Of a stretch of 8,504 nucleotides of DNA, positions 7,839-8,504 are shown piece by piece (positions within the stretch are counted from its first letter, which is position 1; each line of letters opens with the position of its first letter). Location: assembly GCA_021791235.1 (NCBI GenBank), contig JAJYXA010000586.1:1-8504 (forward strand), written 5' to 3'. The notes under the pieces were generated by a model. It saw only the letters and a program-made list of their open reading frames with translations, was not told the origin of the DNA and made no database searches. Both the position numbers and the translations under genes were made by a program. This DNA comes from Pseudomonadota bacterium. Lineage in GTDB: Bacteria; Pseudomonadota; Gammaproteobacteria; Burkholderiales; Thiobacillaceae.

Positions 7839-8334
7839 GTTGCCTCCAGGAATAATCAAGATCGAAACGCGTGCCGTGGGGCAGCTTGACCGTGCTGAAG
7901 CCCTGGCCCCAATCGCCGACTTCGAGCGTCTGGGCCGCGGGCAGGATGGACCAGCCGAAATCCACGCCCTGGCTCTGCCATATCTTCAGCCACTCGGTCT
8001 TCGTCCGCAGCGGGTGCCGCACGCCATCGGCGGTGATCGCGCGCCAGTCGGCCACGTCGTAGCTGACAGGTTCGTTGGCCAGGTTGCGAATGACGGTACC
8101 GAACATGCAGTAGCCCGCCATTTCCTCCACCAGCGCCGGCGGGAAGCCCTTATTGGAATACACGGCACGCACGTTGTCCGGCATGAGCTGAAGAAGCTGA
8201 AGGCTGAACGCCGTGTCCGCGGACTGCCAGTTGGACAAGCCGTTGTTCGGGTTGGTGCTTTGCACGGTGCCCGCCAACGCCGTTACAGCGGCAACCAGAA
8301 GGACGGGGAATGAGCAGAGGGCGGATATCTTCAT
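7759..8334 (-). CDS. Secreted protein of unknown function with two cysteines, paired with TlpA-like gene
   Basis: A 191-residue protein of unrecognised family. A Sec signal peptide is clear: MK, then a hydrophobic stretch LCSFPVLLVAAVTALA with likely cleavage after A21. The mature part has no further membrane segment. Notable stretches are MPDNVRAVYSNKGFPPALVEEMAGYCMFGTVIRN, VSYDVADWRAIT, TEWLKIWQSQG and VGDWGQGFSTVKLPHGTRFDLDYSW. They read like a compact beta-rich periplasmic domain. The only two cysteines after the signal are C76 (GYCMFG) and C179 (LQCAP), which could form a disulfide. Another ATG at 8343 would add MCE; neither start has a good ribosome site. The gene is followed by, and overlaps by 80 bases, the TlpA-like thioredoxin on the same strand. 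They probably form one transcript, so this protein may be a redox client of it (inference). Confidence 0.82.
   Translation of the reverse strand: MKISALCSFPVLLVAAVTALAGTVQSTNPNNGLSNWQSADTAFSLQLLQLMPDNVRAVYSNKGFPPALVEEMAGYCMFGTVIRNLANEPVSYDVADWRAITADGVRHPLRTKTEWLKIWQSQGVDFGWSILPAAQTLEVGDWGQGFSTVKLPHGTRFDLDYSWRQHGKTFHALLEGLQCAPEQLPVPPRKP
7843..7847 (-). promoter_or_regulatory. Ribosome binding site of the TlpA-like gene
   Basis: GGAGG on the minus strand, with spacer CAAC before the ATG at 7838. It lies inside the coding sequence of the upstream gene, so ribosomes can start here while the upstream gene is still being read. It decides the start against the longer ATG at 7859. Confidence 0.7.
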
Positions 8335-8341
8335 TTCGCAC

Positions 8342-8504
8342 ATGTTAGCAGTTCGTATTACCGGTCCGCTCTATGGCGAAGCGACTCGGTTGCGGGTCAA
8401 GGATGTGAATCTCGCACCGGCATGGTCTGCATCATCGGCCGAAGGCGACAACGGCCTTTCGATTGACCGCGTCCGTTGTACTCAGTTCAGAGGGCGGGGC
8501 TCTT
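8342..8504 (+). pseudogene. Possible relic of an integron-type tyrosine recombinase (continues past window)
   Basis: The + frame from ATG 8342 stays open to the window end (54 codons). Residues 9-23, PLYGEATRLRVKDVN, resemble the core of integron integrases and related tyrosine recombinases, whose usual wording is LLYGTGxRxxEaLRLRVKDVD. The segment between YG and the Glu, which normally holds the catalytic arginine (TGMR), is absent here, and what follows no longer shows a clear GKGxKDR box. That pattern suggests a decayed, inactive fragment. A chance match is possible because the diagnostic stretch is only about 13 residues. The frame starts inside the divergent secreted-protein gene's upstream region, so the ATG need not be a real start. 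Confidence 0.45.

Noticed and set aside
8370..8400. Minus-strand promoter for the secreted-protein gene (TTGACC at 8400-8395, CATAGA at 8375-8370)
   Set aside because: The -35 is fair, but the spacer is 19 bases and the -10 matches consensus at only about half its positions, so it is too weak to list as a feature.

Overview
The window is a high-GC stretch with the gene content and style of a Proteobacterium, probably gamma or beta. The evidence is an MdtB/MdtC pair closely resembling the enterobacterial and pseudomonad proteins, an OprM/NodT-type outer-membrane lipoprotein, ATGA stop-start overlaps and canonical Shine-Dalgarno sites. A genus cannot be named from the sequence alone.

Region 1 (1-5513, + strand) is a drug-efflux operon. 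It holds the C-terminal third of mdtB (cut by the window edge), a complete mdtC, and an outer-membrane efflux lipoprotein. The genes are joined by two ATGA overlaps, the second of which also carries a Shine-Dalgarno site for a downstream GTG start. MdtB and MdtC form a heterotrimeric inner-membrane RND pump. The OprM-like protein would be its exit duct, as in the Pseudomonas muxABC-opmB layout and unlike E. coli, where TolC is encoded elsewhere. The periplasmic adaptor (mdtA-like) is expected just upstream, outside the window. mdtB and mdtC share a perfect 63-bp repeat over the transmembrane segment with the proton-relay lysine.

Region 2 (5514-7195, + strand) holds two separate accessory genes of visibly lower GC. 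One is a membrane protein fusing a degenerate cyclic-nucleotide-binding domain to a DUF1003 domain. The other is a stand-alone 2-oxoglutarate/Fe(II) oxygenase of unknown substrate. A possible extended -10 promoter and an 8-bp palindrome precede the oxygenase.

Region 3 (7215-8343, - strand) is a two-gene unit converging on the oxygenase. A secreted protein of unknown function, with two cysteines in its mature part, is followed by a TlpA-type periplasmic thioredoxin with a WCPPC active site. The two genes overlap by 80 bp. A thiol-redox partnership is a reasonable inference but is not shown.

Region 4 (8342-8504, + strand) has an open frame whose first part resembles the YG...E..RLRVKDV stretch of tyrosine recombinases of the integron-integrase type. 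The segment that normally carries the catalytic arginine is missing. It looks like a decayed recombinase fragment and hints at past mobile-element activity at this end.

No tRNA, rRNA, CRISPR array or intact mobile element was seen. There is no gene-free stretch longer than 300 bases. No wholly new system is evident. The points most worth a second look are the recombinase relic, the overlapping secreted-protein/TlpA pair, the CNB-DUF1003 fusion and the mdtB/mdtC repeat.
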